64,000 nt of DNA from JAGPUQ01 sp036677085 (GTDB taxonomy: Bacteria; Pseudomonadota; Gammaproteobacteria; Pseudomonadales; Porticoccaceae). Location of the stretch: the NCBI GenBank assembly GCA_036677085.1, contig JAKFFI010000017.1, forward strand, positions 1 to 64,000. Direction: 5' to 3'. Under the pieces are notes generated by a model. That model had not been told where the DNA came from, ran no database searches, and saw only the letters and a program-made list of their open reading frames with translations. Shown piece after piece: positions 9,472 to 18,412 of the stretch. The number at the start of each line of letters is the position of its first letter. Position 1 is the stretch's first letter. The translations under genes were made by a program, and so were the position numbers.

Positions 9472-10467
9472 ATGGCATTGCCTACCACCATGAACTGCAT
9501 CGAGATCGCGCGTCCCGGCGGCCCGGAAGTGCTGACCCCCGCGCGGCGTTCGCTACCCGTGCCCGGCGCCGGAGAAATGTTGATCCGGGTGATCGCCGCC
9601 GGCGTCAACCGGCCGGACGTGATCCAGCGGCAGGGCGGTTACCCGCCACCCGCCGGCGCCTCCGATCTGCCGGGGCTGGAAGTGGCGGGCGAAATCGCGG
9701 CGCTCGGCCCCGACAGCGGACACTGGCGGATCGGCGATCGCGTCTGCGCGCTGCTCGCCGGCGGCGGCTACGCCGAATACGCCGTCGCTCACCGCGATCT
9801 GTGCCTGCCGATTCCTGCGGGGCTGTCAGCGACCCAGGCCGCGGCGCTGCCGGAAACCGTGTTCACGGTCTGGCACAACGTCTTCGAGCGCGCCCACCTG
9901 CAAGCGGGCGAAGTGCTGCTGGTACACGGCGGTACCAGCGGCATCGGCACCACGGCAATCCAGTTGGGCGCGGCCTTCGGTGCCCGCGTGTTCGCCACCG
10001 CGGGCAACGCCGAAAAAGTCCAGGTGTGTGAAATGCTGGGCGCCGTCAAAGCGTTCGATTACCAGCGCGAGGATTTTGTCGAAGGCATCAAGGCCGCCAC
10101 CACCGGTGCCGATGTGATCCTCGACATGGTGGGCGGCGACTATGTGCAGAAGAACATCCGCGCCGCCGCCTTTCGCGGCCGTATCGTCTCCATCGCGTTT
10201 CTGCGCGGCTCCAAGGTGGAAGTCGATCTGATGCCGATGATGTTGAAACAGCTGGTGCTCACGGGCTCGACCCTGCGCAGCCAGCCGGTTGCCGACAAGG
10301 CGCGCATCGCCCGCGCCGTCCACGACAATGTCTGGCCGCTGCTGGAAGGCGGCGACATTGGACCCCTGATCCACGCAACCTTCCCGCTCGCCGAGGCCGC
10401 CGCGAGCCACGCCCTGATGGAGAGCAGCAAGCACCTGGGCAAGATCGTGCTGGAGGTGGCGCCGTGA
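9472..10467 (+). CDS. NAD(P)H:quinone oxidoreductase, zinc-free MDR (PIG3/QOR-like)
   Basis: 331 residues. Medium-chain dehydrogenase/reductase of the quinone-oxidoreductase branch; expected to reduce quinones or enones with NADPH in the cytoplasm. The N-terminal catalytic fold shows GVNRPDVIQRQGGYPPP and LPGLEVAGEI; the nucleotide-binding motif is VHGGTSGIGTTAIQLGAAFG. No catalytic or structural zinc cysteines are present, as in QOR/PIG3. The ATG at 9472 is chosen from the GGAG eight bases upstream and the homologous start; the frame is open back to 9241 but that part has no family character. The stop overlaps the next gene's GTG start. Confidence 0.88.
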   Translation: MALPTTMNCIEIARPGGPEVLTPARRSLPVPGAGEMLIRVIAAGVNRPDVIQRQGGYPPPAGASDLPGLEVAGEIAALGPDSGHWRIGDRVCALLAGGGYAEYAVAHRDLCLPIPAGLSATQAAALPETVFTVWHNVFERAHLQAGEVLLVHGGTSGIGTTAIQLGAAFGARVFATAGNAEKVQVCEMLGAVKAFDYQREDFVEGIKAATTGADVILDMVGGDYVQKNIRAAAFRGRIVSIAFLRGSKVEVDLMPMMLKQLVLTGSTLRSQPVADKARIARAVHDNVWPLLEGGDIGPLIHATFPLAEAAASHALMESSKHLGKIVLEVAP

Positions 10468-10787
10468 GTGGAAATTCCCGGCTGGTCTACAGCACCGAGC
10501 GTGGGCGTGTTCAGCCTGTGGCGGCCACACCAGGCAAACCCGCCGGCGACGGCATCGTGCGCATCCGCCGCGAGACCAGCGGGCGCAGCGGCAAGGGCGT
10601 CACCACCATCGCCGGGATCCCGCTGGCGGAAGCGGAATTGCGCGCCCTGGCCAAACAGCTCAAGCAGCAGTGCGCCACCGGCGGCAGCGTCAAGGCGGGC
10701 GTGATCGAAATCCAGGGCGACCACCGCGCTGCCATCAAGGCGACGCTCGAAGGCCTGGGTTATCGCGTCAAGCTGGCGGGAGGCTGA
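10464..10787 (+). CDS. yciH: SUI1/YciH family translation initiation factor
   Basis: 107 residues, the standard length of bacterial YciH, a homologue of eukaryotic eIF1. Landmarks: VRIRRETSGRSGKGVTTIAG (basic loop typical of SUI1), then KQLKQQCATGGSVK and a final GYRVKLAGG. In bacteria the protein affects start-site fidelity and stress translation, but its role is not fully defined. It begins with GTG inside the stop of the quinone oxidoreductase (GTGA overlap), so the pair are translationally coupled. The downstream peptidase follows closely. Confidence 0.93.
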   Translation: MSGNSRLVYSTERGRVQPVAATPGKPAGDGIVRIRRETSGRSGKGVTTIAGIPLAEAELRALAKQLKQQCATGGSVKAGVIEIQGDHRAAIKATLEGLGYRVKLAGG

Positions 10788-10791
10788 GGCC

Positions 10792-12759
10792 ATCGCGACG
10801 CCCCCGGATCATTTGCCCTGCGGCAGCTGGCCCAGCCCCATCACCCCGGAGCTGGCGGCCAGCGCGGCGGGCGCCATCGATTGGCCGCTGGCGGACGGCG
10901 ATACGCTCTACTGGCTCGAAACCCGCCCCGCCGAAGGCGGCCGCAGCGCGGTCGTCGCGCTGGCCCCGGACGGCACCCGCCGCGACCTGCTGCCGGCGCC
11001 CATCAACGTCCGCAGCCGGGTCCACGAATACGGCGGCCGGCCCTACACGGTGGCCGACGGCATCCTCTATTTCGTGCTCCAGGACGATCAGCGCATCTAC
11101 CGTCTGGATGCCCGCAATCCCCACGCCCTGCCCGTCGCCATCACCCCCGCCGAGCGCGGGCTGCGATTCGCCGAACCCTGCCTGGATCGGCGTCAGCGCC
11201 GCCTGCTCGCGATCGGTGAACGCCACTATTCCGATACCGCCAACCATCCCGACACCGACAGCAGCCAGCAGCGCGAACCGGCCAACTTCATCGCCGCCAT
11301 TGCCCTGGACGGCAGCGGCGCGGTCGATGAACTGGTGTCGGGAGACGATTTCTACGCCTATCCAAGCCTGAGCCCGGACGGCCGCCAGTTCGCCTGGATC
11401 AGCTGGAACCATCCGGACATGCCCTGGGACAACACACACCTGTGGCTGGCAGACATCGGCGCGGACGGCGCCTGCCGCACTGTTCGTCACATCGCCGGCG
11501 GCAACGCCATGTATCCATCGGGTGAAGCCGTGCTCCAGCCCGGCTGGACCCCCACAGGGGAGTTGCATTTCGTCTCCGACCGCAGCGGCTGGTGGAATCT
11601 GTATCGCCTGACCGCCAGCGGCGCAACCACTGCGGTGTTCCCGCTGCAAGCGGAATTTGCCACGCCACTGTGGTCACTCGGGATGTCCACCTGGGCTGCC
11701 TGTGCCAACGGCCAGCTCGCGACTGCGTACACCCGCGACGGACTCTGGCAGCTGGGTCTCATCGATCCCGCCACCCGTACGCTCAAGGGGATCGATGCGC
11801 CCTACACGGAATTCGCCGCACTCGCGGCGGCGGGGAACCGGACGTGGTGCGTCGCCTCATCGCCAACCCACGGCAGTGAACTGCTGGAACTCGACGCCAG
11901 CAGCGGCGGCTGGCGCTGCCTGCACCGGGTCGGCGATCCCGGCCTCGATCCCGGTTTTCTGCCGACGCCGGAAAACTTCTCCTATCCCACCGACGCCGGT
12001 GCCGAGGCCCACGGTTTTTACTATCGGCCGGCACATCCCGGTTACGCCCCATTGCCGGGGGAGCTGCCGCCGCTCATCGCCCTGTGCCACGGCGGACCCA
12101 CGGGCGCCACCAGTACCGCTTACAGCGCCAAGGTGCGATTCTGGACCAGTCGCGGGTTTGCCGTGGCCGACTTCAACTATCGCGGCAGCACGGGCTACGG
12201 CCGCGCCTACCGCGACGCCCTGCGCGGGCGTTGGGGGCTCGCCGACGTGGCCGATGTGGTCGCTGGCGTGCGCCATCTCGCCGCGCACGGTCGCGCCGAC
12301 CCCGAGCGGCTGCTGATCCGCGGCAGCAGTGCCGGCGGTTACACAGTACTGGCGGCACTCACCTTCGCGAATGTGTTCCGTGCCGGCGCCAGCCTCTACG
12401 GCATCGGCGATCTCGAAGCCCTGGCGCGGGACACACACAAGTTCGAATCCCGCTATCTCGATGGTCTGGTCGGGCCCTGGCCCGCGGCTCGCGAACGCTA
12501 TCGGGCGCGCTCGCCGATCCACCATGTGGACCAGCTCGATTGCCCGGTGATCTTCTTTCAGGGCCTCGACGACAAGGTGGTGCCGCCCAATCAGACCCTG
12601 TCCATGGTGGCGGCCCTGCGCGCGCGCGACCTGCCCGTGGTCTATGTGCCCTTTCCCGGAGAAGGCCACGGCTTTCGCCGCCCCGAGCACGTCGCCCGGG
12701 TGTTCCGCGAGGAGCTGGCGTTCTATCAGCAGGTCCTTCGCATCGAGCGCACCCACTGA
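10792..12759 (+). CDS. S9 prolyl-oligopeptidase family serine peptidase
   Basis: About 655 residues with a beta-propeller N-terminal half and a C-terminal alpha/beta hydrolase. Nucleophile elbow is GSSAGGY (catalytic Ser; codons near 12,330), the aspartate lies in FQGLDDKVVPPNQ and the histidine in GEGHGFRRPEH. Typical propeller motifs include VHEYGG and FAEPCLDRRQRRLLAI. Start choice is a puzzle: a strong GGGAGG (10778-10783) sits eight bases before ATC at 10792 (ATC-GCG-ACG-CCC), while the first conventional start is TTG at 10813, which lacks a suitably placed ribosome site. ATC (or a miscalled ATG) fits the family N-terminus better. The stop overlaps greB by one base. Confidence 0.85.
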   Translation: MATPPDHLPCGSWPSPITPELAASAAGAIDWPLADGDTLYWLETRPAEGGRSAVVALAPDGTRRDLLPAPINVRSRVHEYGGRPYTVADGILYFVLQDDQRIYRLDARNPHALPVAITPAERGLRFAEPCLDRRQRRLLAIGERHYSDTANHPDTDSSQQREPANFIAAIALDGSGAVDELVSGDDFYAYPSLSPDGRQFAWISWNHPDMPWDNTHLWLADIGADGACRTVRHIAGGNAMYPSGEAVLQPGWTPTGELHFVSDRSGWWNLYRLTASGATTAVFPLQAEFATPLWSLGMSTWAACANGQLATAYTRDGLWQLGLIDPATRTLKGIDAPYTEFAALAAAGNRTWCVASSPTHGSELLELDASSGGWRCLHRVGDPGLDPGFLPTPENFSYPTDAGAEAHGFYYRPAHPGYAPLPGELPPLIALCHGGPTGATSTAYSAKVRFWTSRGFAVADFNYRGSTGYGRAYRDALRGRWGLADVADVVAGVRHLAAHGRADPERLLIRGSSAGGYTVLAALTFANVFRAGASLYGIGDLEALARDTHKFESRYLDGLVGPWPAARERYRARSPIHHVDQLDCPVIFFQGLDDKVVPPNQTLSMVAALRARDLPVVYVPFPGEGHGFRRPEHVARVFREELAFYQQVLRIERTH

Positions 12760-13286
12760 TGCGCTGGCGCCCACCCACGCCCGGCAGTTCACCCTACATC
12801 ACCCCCGCGGGTGCCGCCGCGCTGCGCGCCGAACTCGATCGGTTATGGCGCCGGGAGCGCCCCCAGGTCACCGCCCAGGTGCAGGCGGCGGCGAAGAACG
12901 GCGATCGCTCGGAGAATGGCGATTACATCTACGGCAAGCGGCGGCTGCGGGAAATCGATCGCCGGGTCCGCTATCTGCGCCACCGGCTCGAAGCACTGAT
13001 CGTGGTGGCTGACCCGCCAGCGGATTCGGGGCGGGTGCGCTTCGGCGCCTGGGTAACCCTGAGTGACGCTGCGGGGGCCGCCATTACCTATCGTCTGGTG
13101 GGGGCGGACGAGATCGACCCCCAGCGCGGCTGGATCAGCATCGATTCGCCGCTGGCGCGTGCGCTGCTCGGCCGCTCAAGTGGCGACAGGGTTGTGGTGG
13201 ATGGACCCGGCGGCGCGGCGGATTACGAAGTTCTGGCGCTGGCCTACAGCGATCCGAGCCCAACGGCCGGTTGTCCATCTGCCTGA
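12759..13286 (+). CDS. greB: Transcription elongation factor GreB
   Basis: 175 residues. GreB enters the RNA polymerase secondary channel and stimulates cleavage of backtracked RNA. The N-terminal coiled coil contains the acidic-tip segment AAKNGDRSENGDYIYGKRRLREIDRR, with the two acidic residues needed for cleavage visible, and the C-terminal FKBP-like domain includes RVRFGAWVTLSD and SIDSPLARALLGRSSGD. GreB rather than GreA is supported by YIYGKRRLREID. The ATG shares its A with the stop of the S9 peptidase gene, so the two are coupled. Confidence 0.93.
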   Translation: MRWRPPTPGSSPYITPAGAAALRAELDRLWRRERPQVTAQVQAAAKNGDRSENGDYIYGKRRLREIDRRVRYLRHRLEALIVVADPPADSGRVRFGAWVTLSDAAGAAITYRLVGADEIDPQRGWISIDSPLARALLGRSSGDRVVVDGPGGAADYEVLALAYSDPSPTAGCPSA

Positions 13287-13327
13287 CCCGGCCGCATCTG
13301 CATCGTCTTGGTGTTCTTGTCTTGGTA

Positions 13328-14662
13328 TTACAGAAATACCGGACTCTGCCGGACGCGATATTCGCGCAACGAAATACCGAAGGCTCCGTCCGGGACGGTA
13401 CGTTTGATGAGAAATTCCTTGCTGAGCTCGCCGGTATCGGTGAGATCGAGCTCGACGGTCCGCTCCTCCATGGGTTGCTTGTTTTCGTCGCGCAACACCA
13501 ACACCGTGGGCAGATGGCGGAATCTCGGCTTGCCGGCCAGCACAATGCCCGCCATGCCGTTGCGCAGCTCCACCAGCGTGCCCGGGGGATAGGGACCGAC
13601 GGCCTGGATGAATTGCAGCGCCACCTCCTCGTCGAACTGGGTGCCGCGATTCTCGAAGATGATCTTCTGGGCATCGGCGGACGGCTGCTCCGGCGCGTAA
13701 CAGCGGTTGCTGGTGATGGCGTCGTAGCTGTCCACCACCGAAATGATGCGGGCAAACTCGGCAATCTCCCGCGCGCCAAGGCCGCGCGGATAACCGCTGC
13801 CATCAGGCCGTTCGTGGTGGTTCAGGGCGACGTCCAGGGCGAGGTGGTGCAACCGATCGGCCTGGTCTTGCAACAGCAGGTGGCCGCTTACCGTGTGCTG
13901 CTTCATCACCTCGAATTCTTCCCCGGTGAGCTTCCCAGGCTTGTCGAGAATCTCGGTGGGAATACGCATCTTGCCGACGTCGTGCAACAGTCCGCAGAGA
14001 CCGAGCAGATGCAGCTCTTCTTCCGACATCCTGAGATGGCGTCCGAACGCGATGGCGAGAACACAGACATTGAGGCAGTGCTCGGCCGTATATTCGTTCT
14101 GGTTTTTGATTCTGCTCATCCAGAGCAGGGCTTCCGGATTGCGCAGGACGGAATGCACACAGGCATCCACGGTAGCCTCTGCCACATCGGTGTCCAGCAT
14201 CTGCCCCAAATGGGCGGAACGGAGGAGGCTTTTGACATTGACCCGACCCGCATCCAGTACCTGGCGCGCCACCTCATGCTCCAGGCGCACCGGTTTCTGG
14301 GCTTCATAGGCGGGCCGCGACCTGACCACCGTGCGCTTGGCCTGGGGTCGTTGGGCTAACCGCGCACGTGGCAGCAGAGCGCCCGTGTTTTGTCTGGGTG
14401 GCGGCTCGAACCTGGGAGCCAGCACTCCCGGGCGCTGGCGCGGTGCACCCGCCTTCAACACATAGACATGGTGACAATGGTCCGAGAGGGAGCGGATCTG
14501 GCTCTTGCTGCGGATCTCGAACCCCTGGAGCAGAAACGGCGTCCCCAGCCAGGGGCGATCCAGCTCCGCCACAAACATGCCGATTTCCAACTGGCCGACC
14601 GGGGTCTCGACCAGATTTTCTCGCGCATATCTCTTGTTGTCGGATCCGAAAATATCGACCAT
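13328..14662 (-). CDS. HD-GYP domain cyclic-di-GMP phosphodiesterase with N-terminal DUF3391
   Basis: 444 residues. The N-terminal part (VGQLEIGMFVAELDRPWLGTP) matches DUF3391, commonly fused to HD-GYP domains. The catalytic domain shows LLHDVGKMRIPTEIL (HD pair plus K) and NHHERPDGSGYPRGL, the complete HD-GYP signature including the GYP triplet, so it should hydrolyse cyclic di-GMP in the cytoplasm. A 90-residue low-complexity Arg/Pro/Ala linker separates the domains, and a C-terminal PilZ-like or SH3-like segment (GPYPPGTLVELRNGMAGIV) closes the protein. Convergent with greB. No membrane segments. Confidence 0.9.
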   Translation of the reverse strand: MVDIFGSDNKRYARENLVETPVGQLEIGMFVAELDRPWLGTPFLLQGFEIRSKSQIRSLSDHCHHVYVLKAGAPRQRPGVLAPRFEPPPRQNTGALLPRARLAQRPQAKRTVVRSRPAYEAQKPVRLEHEVARQVLDAGRVNVKSLLRSAHLGQMLDTDVAEATVDACVHSVLRNPEALLWMSRIKNQNEYTAEHCLNVCVLAIAFGRHLRMSEEELHLLGLCGLLHDVGKMRIPTEILDKPGKLTGEEFEVMKQHTVSGHLLLQDQADRLHHLALDVALNHHERPDGSGYPRGLGAREIAEFARIISVVDSYDAITSNRCYAPEQPSADAQKIIFENRGTQFDEEVALQFIQAVGPYPPGTLVELRNGMAGIVLAGKPRFRHLPTVLVLRDENKQPMEERTVELDLTDTGELSKEFLIKRTVPDGAFGISLREYRVRQSPVFL

Positions 14663-14756
14663 CTCTTCGCGCTTACATCCCTGCTGTCCTGCCGGCCCAA
14701 CTATAGCACTGGCACCCGGCGCGACAATACAGCGTACTTCACACCTGCCCCTACTT

Positions 14757-15461
14757 TCAGCAGCGTTGCGGGATGGACAGGCAGTCGGCCACGCGCCGGC
14801 GGTACACCGGAATCACTTCGGCCTCGAACCAGGGATTGGTTTTGAGCCAGCGTCGATTGCGCGGCGAGGGATGCACCAGCGGTAACTGTTGTGCCGCCAA
14901 TACCGGCCAATCGCGGATGCGTGCGGCAAGCGAACCGCGGTCGGCACCGAGGTAGTAGTCCTGGGCGTAGCGCCCCACCAGCAGGGTCAGTTCGAGTGCC
15001 GGCAACTGCGCGAGAATCCGCCCGTGCCAGCGCGGCGCGCATTCGGGCCGCGGCGGCAGATCGCCGGCGCGGCCACGGCCGGGATAACAGAGGCCCATAG
15101 GCACGATGGCGATGCGGCTCTCGTCGTAGAAGGTCGCGCGATCGAGACCGAGCCAGTCGCGCAGGCGATCACCGCTGGGATCGTCCCAGGGAATGCCGCT
15201 GGCGTGCACCCGGGTGCCCGGGGCCTGTCCGACAATCAGGAGTTTCGCGGTCGCGCTGGCGCGCAATACCGGTCGCGGCCCGAGCGGCAGATCGGCGCAG
15301 AATCGGCAGCCGCGCACCTCGGCAAGCAGGTCGCGCAGCGCCAAGGGGTCACGCGCTCGGTCACCGGCGTTTGTGGCCCCAGGTGTCGCGCTGCTAACAT
15401 CGGCCGCGCCGCCCGACGGCTGGCACTGCTTGCCACCCCTCCCGCTCAATGTTGTAGGCAT
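14757..15461 (-). CDS. Uracil-DNA glycosylase family protein
   Basis: Uracil-DNA-glycosylase-fold protein of the small group that acts on, or is related to enzymes acting on, uracil and other deaminated bases. Motifs: the four-cysteine-type start CRFCADLPLGPRPVLR, motif 1 LLIVGQAPGTRVHASGIPWD, and the C-terminal LPLVHPSPRN (the HPSPRN motif of the superfamily). Only two of the usual iron-sulfur cysteines are seen, so a cluster is unlikely. The start is uncertain: ATG at 15461 gives 234 residues with a low-complexity head, TTG at 15344 gives 195 residues, the usual length. The ATG would lie five bases from the divergent gcvP start. Confidence 0.82.
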   Translation of the reverse strand: MPTTLSGRGGKQCQPSGGAADVSSATPGATNAGDRARDPLALRDLLAEVRGCRFCADLPLGPRPVLRASATAKLLIVGQAPGTRVHASGIPWDDPSGDRLRDWLGLDRATFYDESRIAIVPMGLCYPGRGRAGDLPPRPECAPRWHGRILAQLPALELTLLVGRYAQDYYLGADRGSLAARIRDWPVLAAQQLPLVHPSPRNRRWLKTNPWFEAEVIPVYRRRVADCLSIPQRC

Positions 15462-15466
15462 CCGCG

Positions 15467-18358
15467 ATGACCCCACTGCTGCGACCCTTGTCCGACCTGT
15501 CCGATGCCGCTGATTTCCAGCATCGCCATATCGGTCCGGATGACGATCAACTGCGCGCCCTGCTGGCCGCGCTCGGCGCCGCCGATCTCGAACGATTTGT
15601 CGGAGCCATCGTGCCGGAAAGCATCCGGTTGCGGGAATCCCTGGATCTGCCGGCGCCCTGCTCGGAACGGACTGCACTGACCGAGCTGCGCACGCTGGCG
15701 GCACAGAATCAGGTATTCACCTCGCTGCTCGGTCTCGGTTACCACGACTGTATCCTGCCGCCGGTGATCCAGCGCAATGTGCTGGAAAATCCCGGCTGGT
15801 ACACCGCCTACACGCCCTATCAGGCCGAGATTTCCCAAGGCCGCCTCGAAGGACTGCTCAACTTCCAGCAGTTGATCATGGACCTCACCGGCATGGAAAT
15901 GGCCAATGCTTCGCTGCTCGACGAGGCCACCGCCGCCGCCGAGGCCATGGCCATGGCGCGGCGCATCGGCAAGAACCACCGCAGCAACCGCTTCTTCGTT
16001 GCCGATCAGTGCCTGCCGCAAACCTTGGCAGTGCTGGCGACGCGCGCGCAATACTTCGGCTTCGAACTGGTGATCGGCGATCCTCTCACCCATCTCGCGG
16101 CGGGCGATTATTTTGGCGCGCTGCTGCAATATCCCGGCCGCGACGGCACAGTGACCGATCTCGCGCCGCAGATCGAGGAAATTCATCGTCAGGGCGCACT
16201 CGCCATAGTCGCGGCCGATCTGCTCAGCCTGGTGCTGTTGCGCTCCCCGGGGTCACAGGGTGCCGATATCGTGCTGGGCTCCAGTCAGCGCTTCGGCGTG
16301 CCGCTCGGTTTCGGCGGGCCGCACGCGGCATTTTTCGCGTTTCGCGAGGCGCACAAACGCTCGGCTCCGGGCCGTATCATCGGCGTTTCCGTGGATCGCC
16401 GCGGCAAGCCGGCGCTGCGCATGGCGTTGCAGACCCGCGAGCAACACATCCGCCGCGAAAAGGCCAACTCCAACATCTGTACGTCCCAGGTGCTGCTGGC
16501 ACTGATCGCCGGGTTTTACGCGGTGTATCACGGCCCCGCGGGGCTGTGCCGCATCGCCGAGCGCGTGCACGGCCTGACCAACGCGCTCGCCGCCGGAGTG
16601 CGCGCGGCCGGCTTCGCACTGCGCCACGACACCTGGTTCGATACGCTGACCGTTGTGGTGGATGGTCGGCAGCAGCATCTCCTCGACCGCGCACGGGCCG
16701 CGCGCATCAATTTGCGCGCCATCGGCGCCGACGCCATCGGGATCAGTCTCGATGAAACCAGCTCCGCCGAACTCGTTGCGCAATTACTCGCTCTTTTTAC
16801 CGAAACCGACGCGCCGCACACCGACGCCGTGCTCAGCTTCGCCACGCGTGCTGCCGGGCTGCCGGGGACGCTGTTGCGGGACGATCCCATCCTCGCGCAT
16901 CCGGTGTTCAACCGTTATCACAGCGAAACCGAAATGCTGCGCTATCTCAAGCGCCTCGAAGCGCGCGACATCAGCCTCGCCCAGGGCATGATCCCGCTCG
17001 GCTCCTGCACCATGAAGCTCAACGCGACCGCCGAGATGCTGCCGATCACCTGGCCGGAATTCGCCAACCTGCATCCGTTTGCTCCTCTGGATCAGGCGCG
17101 CGGCTATCGGCAACTTTTCGCCGACCTGGAGCACTGGCTCGCCGCCTGCACCGGATTTGCGGCGGTGTCGCTGCAACCCAACGCCGGCTCCCAGGGCGAG
17201 TACGCCGGGCTGCTCGCGATCCGCCGCTATCACACCAGCCGCGGCGAAGCGCGGCGCGATGTCTGCCTGATCCCCGCCTCGGCCCACGGCACCAATCCGG
17301 CCAGCGCCCAGATGGCGGGACTGCGCGTGGTGGTGGTGCAGTGCGACCGCGACGGCAACGTGGATCTGGCCGACCTCGATCGCGCCATCGCCGCCCACCG
17401 CGAGCAGCTCGCCGCCCTCATGCTCACCTACCCCTCGACCCACGGCGTGTTCGAGGAAGCGGTGACCGAAATGTGCGCGCACATCCATGCCGCCGGCGGC
17501 CAGGTCTATATCGATGGCGCCAATCTCAATGCCCTGGTGGGTCTCGCGGCGCCCGGCGCATTCGGTGGCGACGTGGCCCACATCAATCTGCACAAGACCT
17601 TCTGCATCCCCCACGGCGGCGGCGGGCCGGGCATGGGGCCGATTGCGGTGCGTGCCCATCTGGCACCCTTCCTGCCCGGCCATCCGTTGCAGCCCATACC
17701 CGGCACCGCTACGGGCCAGGGCACGATTTCCGCCGCGCCCTGGGGGTCAGCCTCCATCCTGCCCATCGCCTGGATGTACATCCGCATGATGGGCGGCGCG
17801 GGACTCCGGCGCGCGACCCAGGTAGCGATTCTCAACGCCAACTATCTGGCCCATCGGCTCGCGCCCCATTTCCCGGTGCTCTACACCGGGCGCGGCGGGC
17901 GCGTGGCGCACGAATGCATCATCGACATCCGTCCCTTGAAAGCCGCGACCGGCATCAGCGAGGAAGACATCGCCAAGCGTCTGATGGACTACGGGTTCCA
18001 TGCGCCGACCATGTCGTTCCCGGTGCCCGGCACCCTGATGATCGAACCCACCGAGAGCGAAGCCAAGCCCGAACTCGACCGCTTCGTGGACGCCATGATC
18101 CGCATCCGCGCCGAGATTGCCCGGGTCGCCGACGGCACCTGGCCGCGCGACGACAACCCGCTGCTCAACGCGCCCCATACGCAGGCAGATGTACTCGCCG
18201 AGACCTGGGACCACCCCTACAGCCGGCGCGAGGCGGTGTGGCCCGCGCCCTGGCTCGCGGATGCCAAGGTGTGGCCCACGGTGAACCGGATCGACAACGC
18301 CCATGGCGACCGGCATCTGGTCTGTTCCTGTCCGCCGCTTGCCGACCAGGAATTTTGA
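15467..18358 (+). CDS. gcvP: Glycine dehydrogenase (decarboxylating), glycine cleavage P protein
   Basis: 963 residues, the full-length homodimeric type. Pyridoxal-phosphate enzyme that decarboxylates glycine and passes the aminomethyl group to the lipoyl H protein. The N-terminal half starts with FQHRHIGPDDDQLRALLAALG and includes YTPYQAEISQGRLEGLLNFQ; the C-terminal half has GSCTMKLNA and the PLP-lysine motif NLHKTFCIPHGGGGPGMGP near residue 705. No gcvT, gcvH or lpd genes are adjacent, so it is an isolated P-protein gene here, as happens in several gammaproteobacteria. Divergent from the uracil-DNA glycosylase gene with almost no spacer. Confidence 0.97.
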   Translation: MTPLLRPLSDLSDAADFQHRHIGPDDDQLRALLAALGAADLERFVGAIVPESIRLRESLDLPAPCSERTALTELRTLAAQNQVFTSLLGLGYHDCILPPVIQRNVLENPGWYTAYTPYQAEISQGRLEGLLNFQQLIMDLTGMEMANASLLDEATAAAEAMAMARRIGKNHRSNRFFVADQCLPQTLAVLATRAQYFGFELVIGDPLTHLAAGDYFGALLQYPGRDGTVTDLAPQIEEIHRQGALAIVAADLLSLVLLRSPGSQGADIVLGSSQRFGVPLGFGGPHAAFFAFREAHKRSAPGRIIGVSVDRRGKPALRMALQTREQHIRREKANSNICTSQVLLALIAGFYAVYHGPAGLCRIAERVHGLTNALAAGVRAAGFALRHDTWFDTLTVVVDGRQQHLLDRARAARINLRAIGADAIGISLDETSSAELVAQLLALFTETDAPHTDAVLSFATRAAGLPGTLLRDDPILAHPVFNRYHSETEMLRYLKRLEARDISLAQGMIPLGSCTMKLNATAEMLPITWPEFANLHPFAPLDQARGYRQLFADLEHWLAACTGFAAVSLQPNAGSQGEYAGLLAIRRYHTSRGEARRDVCLIPASAHGTNPASAQMAGLRVVVVQCDRDGNVDLADLDRAIAAHREQLAALMLTYPSTHGVFEEAVTEMCAHIHAAGGQVYIDGANLNALVGLAAPGAFGGDVAHINLHKTFCIPHGGGGPGMGPIAVRAHLAPFLPGHPLQPIPGTATGQGTISAAPWGSASILPIAWMYIRMMGGAGLRRATQVAILNANYLAHRLAPHFPVLYTGRGGRVAHECIIDIRPLKAATGISEEDIAKRLMDYGFHAPTMSFPVPGTLMIEPTESEAKPELDRFVDAMIRIRAEIARVADGTWPRDDNPLLNAPHTQADVLAETWDHPYSRREAVWPAPWLADAKVWPTVNRIDNAHGDRHLVCSCPPLADQEF

Positions 18359-18412
18359 GATCGGGGGAGTTCAACGGAAGGCGACGATTCGCCCCAGTTT
18401 TCCAACGAGCTC

